Assembly (NCBI RefSeq): GCF_023898315.1
Contig: NC_064616.1
Location: 646,594,974 to 646,658,973, forward strand
From: Schistocerca nitens
Lineage: Eukaryota > Arthropoda > Insecta > Orthoptera > Acrididae
Direction: 5' to 3'
DNA length: 64,000 bases
Shown one piece after another: positions 54,675 through 64,000 of this stretch. The stretch's first letter is position 1. The number at the start of each line of letters is the position of its first letter. Position numbers and translations under genes: made by a program. The notes below the pieces were generated by a model that ran no database searches, was not told where the DNA came from, and saw nothing but the letters and a program-made list of their open reading frames with translations.

Positions 54675-55680
54675 ACGTTGCATCCCCTCTGGCCGGGATG
54701 CATGCATTAATACGGTTGGGAAGGATGTCTTACAGCCGTTGCATCATCTCCTGAGGCAAGCCGACCCACAGCTGTAGTAACTGGTTTTTCATATCCTGGA
54801 TACTGGCAGTGGGATGGAGCTGACGTCCGAGCTGGTCCCACACATGTTGGGTCGGGGGCAGATATGGGAATCTTGCTGGCGGCGGGAGTACCTCAACATC
54901 ACATTAACAATGCATAGAGGTACGTGCCATGTGTAGACGAGCATTGTGCTGTTGAAAACTGGCGCCCCTATGCTGTCGCATGAGAGGTAATACATGAGGA
55001 TACAGGATGTCGGCGACGTACATGTTGCCCATCAGAGTTCCTCAGTCATTGCGGCCGTGACCGAAAGGTTAACCTGATGGCTCCCCAGACCATGACTCCA
55101 CCGCTCTGCCTCTCCGTAACGTTGGAAGAATGGCACGTCTCCGAAGGTCGCCGCCATACTCGCCAACGATGTTCATCCGTCGTAGTGCAGATCCGCGATT
55201 CATCTCCGAACACAATAGAACTACGTTCATCTGCAGTACATGCTCCCCGGTCACGACACCGCTTCAGACACAGCTGTTTGTGGTGTTAACGACAGCATGG
55301 GACGGTAATTCCCTAGCCCAGCCCGTTACATGTTCTCGGAGGGCAGGCACAGAAGTAAATGGGTTACAATACGGCTATCAACCTTGTGATGGTCAGATTG
55401 GGTCGACCAGAACCATGCCTGCCTTCAAGTACCCTTGCTGATCAACACTAGGTCACAGTCACTCCCGAATGCCTCAAAAATCTAGACATTGTACGACTCG
55501 ACCAGTCAGCCAAACGGAGACCCATAATGAAGTCCCTTTCAAACTCTGTCGGGTGCTGGTAACTCTGTCTCAAACGCATACGCTGCCTGTCCCTGTCCTT
55601 CACATTGATCACTCACCATCTGACGCTGTTCACGCCTACCATGCCTGGTATCAACACTAAATACGAACGACACTATTGCA
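54675..55680 (-). pseudogene. Tc1-like transposase relic
   Basis: Minus-strand pieces: TEFERDFIMGLRLADWSSRT near 55545 (helix-turn-helix), FGDESRI-type block near 55195 (first Asp), GGVMVWGAI near 55095, ASFQQHNARLHMARTS (second Asp changed to His), LPPTQHVWDQL (third position not Glu), and QEMMQRL*DILPNRINACI to 54690. Both changed catalytic positions and several stops make it dead. Its C-terminal end abuts the truncated LINE directly. Confidence 0.75.
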
Positions 55681-56204
55681 CTCTGGTGGCCGTTCTATCT
55701 GTCACAGAAATTACAACTCTAATCTTTTATTCTCCTGCCGTCTGTGAAGTTACATTAACATCCGATACCGTCTTTTAGGTGCTTTACATTTTTTTGCCAG
55801 GTAGTGGAGAATCCGGACTACAGTGGAACCTGATTCTTTCGCGCGCACAGAGTATTGTCATATACGAAAATGGCCAGCTTGGCGTTTATCCCAGATTTTT
55901 GGAATTTCCACCGGCAACTGATCATTGTCAGAGGTGAAAGATGCGGTAAATGATGGAAAAATTGTGTCTTAGTTACCATTTGGTTTGGCAGCATTAACCC
56001 TGTCCTCTGTTATTATCTTCCCGGTCAAACAACAGACGGACACAGTTAATGCTTCCTCACCCAATGGTAATTATAGTCACTCTCGGTAACTTCTGACGTT
56101 GGTCATCTTTGACTGTATGATAGCGCTAGTGTTTATGGAATGTGTGCGTGTGCGTGCTCTGCATTTCGATATGTACGGAGGGTTCTTTTCTTTCTTTTTT
56201 TTTT

Positions 56205-56815
56205 AAATCGGTTAGTTATAATTAAAATCAGCAACTCACGGAGGTCCAGTGTGGGTTGTAATTATCGTACGGCAGCGAAACTTAGCAGATATTCTAATGT
56301 GTTAATGCGGAACGGCTCTGAGCACTATGGGACTTAACTTCTATGGTCATCAGTCCCCTAGAACTTAGAACTACTTAAACCTAACTAACCTAAGGACATT
56401 ACAAATGCGGAACGGATTCATCCTGGAAAAAATTAGTTAAAATTTTGGCCACCAGGTTAAAATTTGGCGCTGTAGATGCAAGAAAGATGTATAGAGATAT
56501 TTCCATATGTAACGGATTAGGAGCAGGACGTGGGCAGAAAAAGCCAAAACAGTGATAAGTGCTTAATATTGATTTTATTATTAACCACCACGTACACAAT
56601 TTGTTCAGAATGAGCACTGGGGACATCGACGAGTTGCTGTACGGCGTCAGATTTGCAACTGGAGGCCAAAAGTGGAACTATTTTTTTCCAGTGTAAATCG
56701 GTTGTGAATTAATGCATTGGCATATCGACCAAGTTTCGCTGCCATACGATAATTGCAGCCCACGCTGGACCTCCGTGAACTGCTGCACTGTCATTATAAC
56801 CACCCGGTATTTGGT
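56205..56815. repeat. Inverted-repeat (MITE-like) element with a truncated SINE inside
   Basis: CTCACGGAGGTCCAGTGTGG, GTAATTATCGTACGGCAGCG, AAACTTAGCAGATATTCTAA at 56237-56303 recur inverted at 56700-56785. AAAAAATTAGTT / ATTTTGGCC words recur at 56650-56685. The arms exceed 180 bp. No coding content was recognised between them. Confidence 0.78.
56316..56403 (-). repeat. 5'-truncated SINE-A copy (88 bp)
   Basis: Only the tail region is present. Perfect duplication AATGCGGAACGG (56304-56315 and 56404-56415) shows it inserted already truncated. Confidence 0.93.
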
Positions 56816-56820
56816 TTCAG

Positions 56821-57717
56821 GCAGAGCCCGTTTCAGCATACGGAGGTTTTAAATTTCCTTGCACATCGCTCTCACGTTGCACTAGTGCTTCGAAAATGAC
56901 AGCATATGGACCTGTCGAAATATAGACGGTTTTCGAAGACGTCACACGGCTGCATTCCCATAAGTTGTTCGAACAACGTATGAGGTTATTCGAGTGTGGT
57001 TTCCCACTGCTGTAAGGCGCAAGGTGTTGCAGAAGTTCCGAGCTGGCAACGTACAATGGAAGGCTATAACAGCAGGGAAGTGCCATAGTCCAGTCGTAGT
57101 TGAGCTGGTTAACACTTGAGTGAAGAATTGATCGTGTGGCCAGAGCAGGGAGCCCTGCTGCAGTGCGATAAGCGCGCGGCCGCTCGGCTGGAAGCGTAGA
57201 GCGACTCGACCGTGGAGCCACTATGTTCTCTCGGCCCGCCTCCCCCGTGCGCATCGAGAACACAAAAAAATCATTTCTTATTGTCCGGACAAACTGCAGA
57301 GTGCGCCTCAGTAACTAACACTTTTGGAAGAATAACTCTACCTCTTTTAAAAACGAAACTATCCCAGCATAAAATACGTTTATTCATAAAAGGTACTTAC
57401 GCTGTTCTTTTCAACCAATGCTTAACTAACATCCCATATGTGACAGCCATGATCGTTTCCAGGACATCTGATTTCTCTGACGTCACGTCGCGTAGTGCTT
57501 ACGTCACCTGATCTCTGTTCTTTTGCTTTCCCGTTTCTTCTGCGGACTGGGTATTGTTATATGGTCTGAGGCAATGTTAGTGGTAGGTAGTGGCGGAACG
57601 TCCTTCCTGATGCCATCATTTCCTCCCTCCCTCCTCGGTATGGCATCTGAGCACCACATCTGTAGACCTATGTTCAAATGTGAGAACATTTTCTAAATTT
57701 TTGCTTGCGTGTATATT
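56821..57717. other. No recognisable feature
   Basis: A 148-codon minus-strand frame (56817-57263) has no family signature and partly overlaps the inverted-repeat element. Confidence 0.35.
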
Positions 57718-57895
57718 AGGCAGGACGTGGGTGCCAGCCCGGTATTTACCTAGTTGGATGTGAAAAACCGCCTGAAAAACCAAGTCCAGCCTGGCTGTCT
57801 CACCAGCCGTCGTCGTTAATCGGCGAGGTGGATTCGATCAGGGACAGGATTTGTTGTTTTAACGCTCTCGGCTATCTGGGAGGATTCTGTGTCAA
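57718..57895 (+). repeat. Dispersed repeat, probably tRNA-derived
   Basis: GGCAGGACGTGGGTGCCAGC, CCGGTATTTACCTAG, AAAAACCGCCTGAAAAACCA, CGTCGTTAATCGGCGAGGTG, GATTCGATCAGGGACAGG and TTTTAACGCTCTCGGCTATC form a body followed by an antisense tRNA-like end. I recognise this layout as a repeated sequence of locust genomes, from memory. Confidence 0.6.
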
Positions 57896-58902
57896 CTATT
57901 TGGACCCTGCATAAATTCCTCTGCAGATAAGTGCACGACAACGTCTATGCGTGTTGCCCTCGAGCTGTTGAACAACAAACAAATATGACAAGACACCACC
58001 ATTTCACATGTGTACCATTGTTCCAGAAAAAAATAATGATTTTTTTAAATGAAAGTTGGAAGTAGATAATACCGTCCTACAACTAGGTGCCCGCCGCAGT
58101 AAACACTAGAGAAGGGTTTCTGAACGCAACTGGCACCTATCTTGAAGGAATCATAAACAGTTACAACTACTATGCAGGTTCATTCACTGTTCGCGTTATA
58201 CGCGACCTGTATTTGTTGGTACAAATGGCTGTTGTTCGAACAAAATAACATTTAAATGCTGGCAACATAATAAGTGGAATGTTCATTATACATTCGCAGT
58301 GAATTATTTATGTATTTGCGTATATACTGTTACTTGACTTAAAATGATAAATGATCATACTTCATTGGGAAGCCCGTCTCCGTGGCAAAAGCTGCCATCT
58401 TGTGTAGCTGGCAGGTAAATAATTCGCGTTCGATCCCTGATACTGTCAGGCAGAAGCGTGATGGTGCCCACATTATCTCGCGAGAACTAATCGGAATCTA
58501 CGCGTAGGAGAAGTAGTGGGTCGGCTTTCGAAAGCCGACATTAACTGAAGAGAGGGAGTGATGTACTGAAGCACATGTCGTTACAATGCTGCCTAGTAGA
58601 GACAAGTGCGACGCTTCATCGGGAGTCCAGTTCCCCCACAAGAACGATGTTGTTGTTGTTGTTGTGGTCTTCAGTCCTGAGACAAGAACGATAGCGCCAT
58701 GGATTTCCGTTCTGTCACATCCTCGAAGAAAAATTTTTAACAGTTCAAAAGAAATTGTGGTAAAAATGGAATCAGTGGTAACTAACTTACGATCAGCGAT
58801 TCATTGTAGGGGTATCAGAGCACTGTCAAATAGCTACTTCAGTTGGTAGCGTAATATAATGGCTACTTTACATCTCAAAATGTTGTCTGCCATGCCTTGC
58901 TC
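57896..58902. other. No gene; possible tRNA-like relic at 58374-58450
   Basis: GCCCGTCTCCGTGGCAAAAG...GTTCGATCCCTG could be a decayed SINE head. A (GTT)n run lies at 58648-58663. Confidence 0.4.
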
Positions 58903-59180
58903 AGTTGAAAGCAGTGTCCCTGCTGATTAAACTATCAGTCAGACGGATTTCAATCGCTTCTTTGAAAGTGGAGTCCCAAAGTTTATCGGTGGTAGGCAGA
59001 ACTCGTATGCTGATAATTCATTTTATGTTCATTTTCAATGGAGTGTTCTGCTATTGCAGACTTGTTGGGTTGCAGTAAACGGGTGTGGCGCTCATATTTT
59101 GTGCATCGGTCTTTGATTGTGCTGATCGTTTGTCCAATGTAATAATATTTTTTCATCAAAAATCGTTTGCTCATGAAGCA
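58903..59180 (-). pseudogene. Penelope-like element: GIY-YIG endonuclease fragment
   Basis: The minus strand reads KYYYIGQTISTIKDRCTKYE, RHTRLLQPNKSAIAEHSIEN and EHKMNY. After a frameshift, FKEAIEIRLTDSLISRDTAF follows, then a stop near 58905. The YYIGQT...R....H..........SA.AEH....H pattern is the GIY-YIG nuclease that closes the ORF of Penelope-like retroelements. The conserved Cys just before YIG is replaced (FLMKKYYYIG), and no reverse transcriptase is found upstream, so it is a short 3' remnant. Confidence 0.72.
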
Positions 59181-60127
59181 AAAGTTGTCACATCACAGCT
59201 TGACCCTTTTTTTCCGAAAAATTGCTCGGAAATTTTTTCTGGTCTGAAGGAAACCTGATGAAACTCATATCTATGAAATACTTACCTGAATCTCTGGTCA
59301 TCAGATGCATCACCAGCGAAAGAGGAAGTGTGGGTACTTGTTCCGCTCCGGCACATAAATTTAATCTGTTAAGATTTTGGAGTTCATTTACAGTCCGTTG
59401 CAAAGTGAAAATCTTGTTCTGGAACAATATTTATTTTAGGCGTTAGACTCATAATAAGGGCTCTACTTACTCTTGCTTATTAGAAATTAAGTAATGAAAA
59501 AATTGTAATCGTACCCTAGACAAATTTGAATTCTTATACCAGATACGGATTCCATTAACAGTTACAGTTAGCGATAAACCTACGTGTCCTACTCAGTTTA
59601 CAGTGCGTGGAATAAAGTATTTTTTATTTCGTTGTGTGTTGATATCTTCTTCCATTCAGGGATGGATTGTGAGAAGGATGAACGTGTCTGCGCCAGTATT
59701 TGCTGATTTGGCCTTCTGTCCCCATTTAATCTATAGTGAACGATTAATAATATATGTAGATTCCTTTCTGCAAATAGATATTTGGAATTTCATGACTACA
59801 AAATTAAGGGATACAAGGCGTATTTCTTAAAGTATCAGTCAGTTCAGATTTTGCAGCTTTGCTGTTGGTTTCTCCAAGCTCGCACAAGTGTTTCGAAAAA
59901 AATCTCTTTCATAGACAAACCGCAGTTTACGACTAGCTTCGAAATTGAAGCCTGTGTGTGTGACCAGCATCCGAGCCCATGCGCTGGTTCCAGTTTATAT
60001 CCTCAAACATGAAAGGCAGATATTTTTATGGCTTGTGTGATTCCGGCTGTGACTCATTAATCGCTGACTCTACCACTTTTCATTTCCGTGCATCAATAGA
60101 TACTTGACAGTCACTGCTTGGTGGTAA
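59181..60127. other. No recognisable feature
   Basis: AT-rich, without coding signatures. Confidence 0.4.
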
Positions 60128-60488
60128 TATACTGAGGGGAAAATACTCGAAACATGGAAAAAGGATTACTGTAGAGTCATGAAATTCGGGAATACATTTG
60201 TCTCGGTAAAATGTTTACGTGATTAACATTGCAAGATCACAGGTTAATGAACGCGTAAGATGAGCCATTGGAAACATGAAATGGTTAGTTGGTTTGGAGA
60301 TCAAAGGGATTAAACTAACGTGAAATGCTGGTGCATTAATAACCGGTGTAGCCGCCAGAATGTTTGAATGTAAGCATGGAAACGTGCATGCATTGTGTTC
60401 TACAGGGGCTGGATGTCACTTTGTGGGATGGAGTCCCATGCCTGTTGCGCTTGGTCGGTCAATAAAGAAACAGTAAATGCTGGTTGTA

Positions 60489-61919
60489 CACACATCAAAA
60501 AAAGTTTTGCATCACCTCGGTTCCGAGAGTTCCGGAACCTGTACAGAAAATTGGAGTAGAGATCAACATAATTTTCGCCCTTTCTATTGCTCATGAAAAT
60601 CACACATTGTATGTTGTACCAGAATACAGTGAGACCTTCAGAGATCGTGGTCCAGATTGCTGTACACACCGGTACCTCTAATACCCAGTAGCACGTCCTC
60701 TTGCACTGATGCATGCCTGTATTCGTCGTGGCATACTATCCACAAGTTCATCAAGGCACTGTTGGTCCAGATTGCCCCACTCCTCAACGCCAATTGGCGT
60801 ATATCCCTCAGTGTGGTTGGTGGGTCACATCGTCCATAAACAGCCCTTTTCAATCTATCCCAGGCATGTTCTATAGGGTTCATATCTGGAGGACATGCTG
60901 GACAACCTAGTCCAGCGATGTCGGAAATCATTCACAAGATGTGCACGATGGGGGCTAGAATTATCGTCCATGAAGACGAACGCCTCGCCAATATGCTGCC
61001 GTTACGGTTACATTATCGGTCGGAGGATGGCATTCACGTATCGTACAGCCGTTACGGCGCCTTCCATGACTACCAGCGGCGTACGTCGGCCCCACACAAT
61101 GCCACCACAAAACATTAGGGAACCTCCACCTTGCTGCACTCGCTGGACAGTGTGTCTAAGGGGTTCAGTCTGACCGGGATGCCTCCAAACACGTCTCCGA
61201 CGATTGACTGGTTGAAGGCATGTGCGGCACTCATCGGTGAAGAGAACGTGATGCTAATCCTGAGCGGTCCATTCCGGCATGTTGTTGGGCCCATCCGTAC
61301 CGCGCTGCATGGTGTCGTGGCTGCAAAGATGGACCTCGCCATGGACGTCGGGAACTAAGTTGCGCATCATGCAGCGTATTGCGCACAGTGAGAGTCGTGG
61401 CACGACGTCCTGTGGCTGCACGAAAAGCATTATTCAACATGGTGGCGTTGCTGTCAGGATTCCTCAGAGTCATAATCCGTAGGTACTGCAGTAGTAGCCT
61501 TTGCGCGGCCTGACCGAGTTACGTCATCGACAGTTCCTGTCTTTGTATCTCCTCCATGTCCGAACATCATCGCTTTGGATCACTCAGAGACGCCTGGACA
61601 CTTCCCTTGTTGAGAGCCCTTTCTGGCACAAAGTAACAATGCGGATGCGATCGAACCGCGGTATTGACCGTCTAGGCATGGTTGAACTACAGACAACACG
61701 AGCCGTGTACCTCCTTCCTGGTGGCATGACGAACTGATCGGCTGTCGGACCCCCTCCGTGTAATAGGCGCTGCTCATGCACGGTTGTTTACATCTCTGGG
61801 CGGGTTTAGTGACCCTTCTGAGCAGTCGAAGACAGTGTCTCTGATACAATATCCACAGTCAATGTCTATCTTCAGGAGTTCTGGGAACTGGGGTTATGCA
61901 AAACTTTTTTTGATGTGTG
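60489..61919 (-). mobile_element. Nested Tc1-like element (DD34E type, decayed)
   Basis: Inverted repeats read CACACATCAAAAAAAGTTTT at both ends, extended by GCAT. TA is duplicated at 60487-60488 and 61920-61921. Removing it restores a sequence (GGTTG-TA-GGTGACGCTGG) that matches the sister element at 33611-33630. Confidence 0.94.
60680..61770 (-). pseudogene. Tc1-like transposase relic
   Basis: Minus strand: FDRIRIVTLCQKGLSTREVS (helix-turn-helix) near 61670, RAATGRRATTLTVRNTLHDA and LSSRRPWRGPSLQPRHHAAR, then a region near 61220 where the first Asp is expected in another frame (FTDECR). FCGGIVWGRRTPLVVME follows near 61110, then VFMDDNSSPHRAHLVND (second Asp) and CPPDMNPIEHAWDRLKRAVY (Glu). 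About 11 bp are missing between the last two motifs, which breaks the frame. Inactive. Confidence 0.85.
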
Positions 61920-61929
61920 TAGGTGACGC

Positions 61930-62747
61930 TGGTGTTATCGTCCGATGAGGTCTCATATGTGCTCGACTGGAAACAAATCTGGTGATAGAGCAGGCGAAGG
62001 AAACATTTGGACCCTCTGTAGGGTATGTTGGCGAGCGTTATCCTGTTGGAAAATACCTGACTGCTGTTCATGAATGACAGCATAACTGGTCGAATCACGA
62101 GATTGACGTATAATTTTGCAGTCAGGGTGCGTGAGATAACCACGAGAGCTCTCCAGGTGTAGGTTCAGTGTTTCTAGCACAAAAACAGATTTGCTTGCAG
62201 GCCCTCAACGGGCCTCCTCCTAACCAACACACGGCCATGACTGACACCGAGGGAGAACCAGCTTTCATCAGAAAACACAACAGACCTCCATCCTGCCCTT
62301 CAATGAGCTCTCGCTTGACACCACTGAAGTTGCAAATGGCTGAAGTTTGGGCTTAATGGAATGCACGCTACAGGGCGTCTGGCTCGAAGTTTTCATTGGA
62401 GTAACTGATTTGTAACAGGTCGTTGTGTCACTGTGTTGTCAACTGCTGTTCCAATGTGCTGCTGCAGATGCAGTACGATGCGCCAAAGCCACACGCCGAA
62501 CACGATGGTCTTTCCTCTCGGTAGTGCCACGTGTTAGTCTGGAGCCCGGTCTTCTTGCGGCGGTAAATTCTCGTGACCACCGCTGCCAGCAATGAAGTAC
62601 GATGGCTACATCCCAACCAAATCTTTCTGCAATATGGCAGAAGGAACATCCGTGTTCTCGTAGCCCTATTACACGACCTCGTTCAAACTCAGCGAGGTAC
62701 TGATAATGGCGCTTTTGCGCCTTGTAGGCTTTCTTGAGTGACATCAA
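61930..62747 (-). pseudogene. Tc1-like transposase relic (DD32E group), second copy
   Basis: Starts at 62747 MMSLKKAYKAQKRHYQYLAE, then FERGRVIGLREHGCSFCHIA and ALAHRTASAAAHWNSS. It is lost in the middle and recovered near the other end as GIFQQDNARQHT (second Asp) and ALSPDLFPVEHI (Glu). Compared with the 33.6-kb copy, about seven codons are missing after DNARQHT. The part beyond VEHI is separated by the nested element. Confidence 0.8.
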
Positions 62748-63005
62748 CCCACCACTTCCAGTCTCAAAGGTAACTAACGCTCGTGACCGTTATGGCGTGT
62801 GTTAAAAGCAAACCTGATTTGTATTCTCATAGTGGTGCTAGCAGCACCACTCTTACGCAACTGGCGCGAAATTTGAATAGACATAATCGTTCAGATGTAG
62901 AAACACGCCTACCAACTGTGGTTTATGTCACTCAACTCCTTGTAGGTGTTGCGCTTTTTTTTTTTTTTGCCGTCAGTGTATATTTCAAAGACCTGACTCG
63001 ACTTT

Positions 63006-63133
63006 CAAATAGTTCTGAGCACTATGGGACTTAACTTCTGAGGTCATCAGTCCCCAAGACTTAGAACTACTTAAACCTAACTAACCTAAGGACATCACAC
63101 ACGTCCATGCCCGAGGATTGATTCGAACCTGTG
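63006..63133 (-). repeat. 5'-truncated SINE-A copy
   Basis: Ends within the head at GATTCGAACCTG. Perfect duplication TGACTCGACTTT (62994-63005 and 63134-63145). Confidence 0.93.
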
Positions 63134-63145
63134 TGACTCGACTTT

Positions 63146-64000
63146 ACTTCAATGATTATCAGATAATAGTTCCTCGTAAATAACTTCTTCATCGTGTCCT
63201 TTGAGTAACATTCAGGTCTGTAAGTAATGTGACACTTAATTGGAGAGTTCACAGTTTATAATTTTTCCTGGTGCATGTGACTCAGCCGCAGCACCACGAT
63301 TTCAAGTTTCTAATACTACTGGAAGCGCCTGAGATTTTTATCATCATTATTTAATACCCTCAAACGCTCTAAATTTTTCCGTGTTTACGTTTCCAACCTC
63401 ATACAACAACACATGGAAGAGAGTATACAAGAACTACTGTGGCTGTTGTGGATCTCCATGCTTGTACCGGCGGAAAGTGAGAAGTTGGATTCGTAATAGC
63501 GAATAGCGCAGCAACAGGAAGCTGCCGCAGCCTTGGCCGGTTCCGCAGTGTGTTTGCGCTCCCCAGCTCCGAACAATCTGTTTTCTGTCTCACAGATGCG
63601 GCCTTGTACAGCCCTCCTGGCTCGAAGTGGGGAACCAATATATTGGCGAATCTGCTGGCCCGTACAAACGACAGGCTGTACGGAAACACTGTCAGACTGT
63701 ACTACGCTGTCAGTACATCGCCCGTAGTGTTTACAGGTACTCCATTCGCAAGTCTTGTAACTTTCAGCACTTCTCAAATGAAGCCGCCTTGCGAAAGTAT
63801 CGTACCTTTATATGAATGCGTTGTGTCTGTTCTTTCGGACATGTCCAAAAGAACAAACACCACACGGAATCCGCAGCTTTGATACATATCATTTAATATT
63901 GAAGGTGGAGGGGCAGAAAGGAAGGGAAAGAGAAGAAAGTAATGCTGTTAGCTGCATCGGGACTGTATGCAGGATCAGCTGTGACCAGTGAAAATGGGTA
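63146..64000. other. No recognisable feature
   Basis: Open frames of 96-130 codons around 63385-63880 on both strands have no signature, although the GC content is somewhat higher there. Confidence 0.35.

Larger units (their letters stand above)
60130..62978 (-). mobile_element. Tc1-like element of the DD32E group, with a nested Tc1-like element
   Basis: The left end near 60128 (TA, then TACTGAGGGGAAAATA) and the right end GCCGTCAGTG plus TA (62979-62980) correspond to those of 32892-34927. Internal sequence aligns with that copy except for 60489-61919. The paired word ACCACGAGAG...TCAGGGTGCGTG occurs in both. Confidence 0.82.

Noticed and set aside
57718-57895. Possible functional RNA gene
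   Set aside because: The layout is that of a dispersed repeat with an antisense tRNA-like end. No independent promoter or terminator is seen.
61115-61358. Two 75-codon frames on opposite strands
   Set aside because: Both fall inside the decayed Tc1-like transposase and do not correspond to its catalytic frame.

Overview
This window is eukaryotic, insect-like and dominated by transposable elements. The strongest pointer to the organism is about twenty copies of one tRNA-headed SINE. Its tail (containing GTTAGTTAGGTTTAAG and ending CAGAGCCATTTGAACC) is one I recognise from Schistocerca locusts and grasshoppers. That attribution is from memory, not from a search. The rest fits a very large orthopteran genome: abundant Tc1/mariner-superfamily elements, CR1-like LINEs, a Bel/Pao relic, a Penelope-like fragment, foldback elements and long non-coding stretches. 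There is no sign of bacterial, plasmid or CRISPR content.

One host gene is visible. A short open exon at 15880-15991 (+) encodes the N terminus of pyruvate dehydrogenase kinase (PDK), ending ...NPSPLSIKQFIDFG at a GTAAGT splice donor. It lies in the only sizeable transposon-poor stretch (about 14.5-17.3 kb) and has a CpG-rich upstream region. If the model is right, 15992 to the end of the window (48 kb) is first intron, because I found no second PDK exon. The left edge (1-620) is also CpG-rich and carries NRF1-, CRE- and YY1-like motifs, so it may be a second promoter.

Layout. 1.3-4.5 kb: a decayed full-length CR1-like LINE split by two SINEs. 5.0-6.3 kb: a frameshifted mariner. 7.3-7.7 kb: a tandem repeat. 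7.7-10.6 kb: a Tc1-like element (DD34E, one nonsense codon plus a small deletion) with a second Tc1-like element nested in it. The nested element has the only intact transposase (340 aa) and a short DD32E spacing. 10.7-11.4 kb: a polypurine tract. 12.7-14.5 kb: a DD41D element with roughly 230-bp terminal inverted repeats. 14.5-17.3 kb: the PDK exon island. 17.3-32.9 kb: SINEs, decayed Tc1/mariner elements and LINE fragments. 32.9-36 kb: a DD32E relic with a SINE inside a SINE, next to a CR1 fragment. 36.8-45.6 kb: a foldback element, a SINE-split mariner, a Bel/Pao relic and an internally deleted mariner. 45.8-51 kb: LINE and Tc1 fragments. 53.4-55.7 kb: a CR1 reverse transcriptase and a Tc1 relic. 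56-63 kb: an inverted-repeat element, a Penelope-like fragment, and a Tc1 nested inside a DD32E Tc1.

Apart from the PDK exon, the window records repeated insertion events. Target-site duplications and nesting give a relative order: LINEs and DNA transposons came first, and SINEs landed in many of them later. Only the transposase at 9219-10241 could still be functional from sequence alone.
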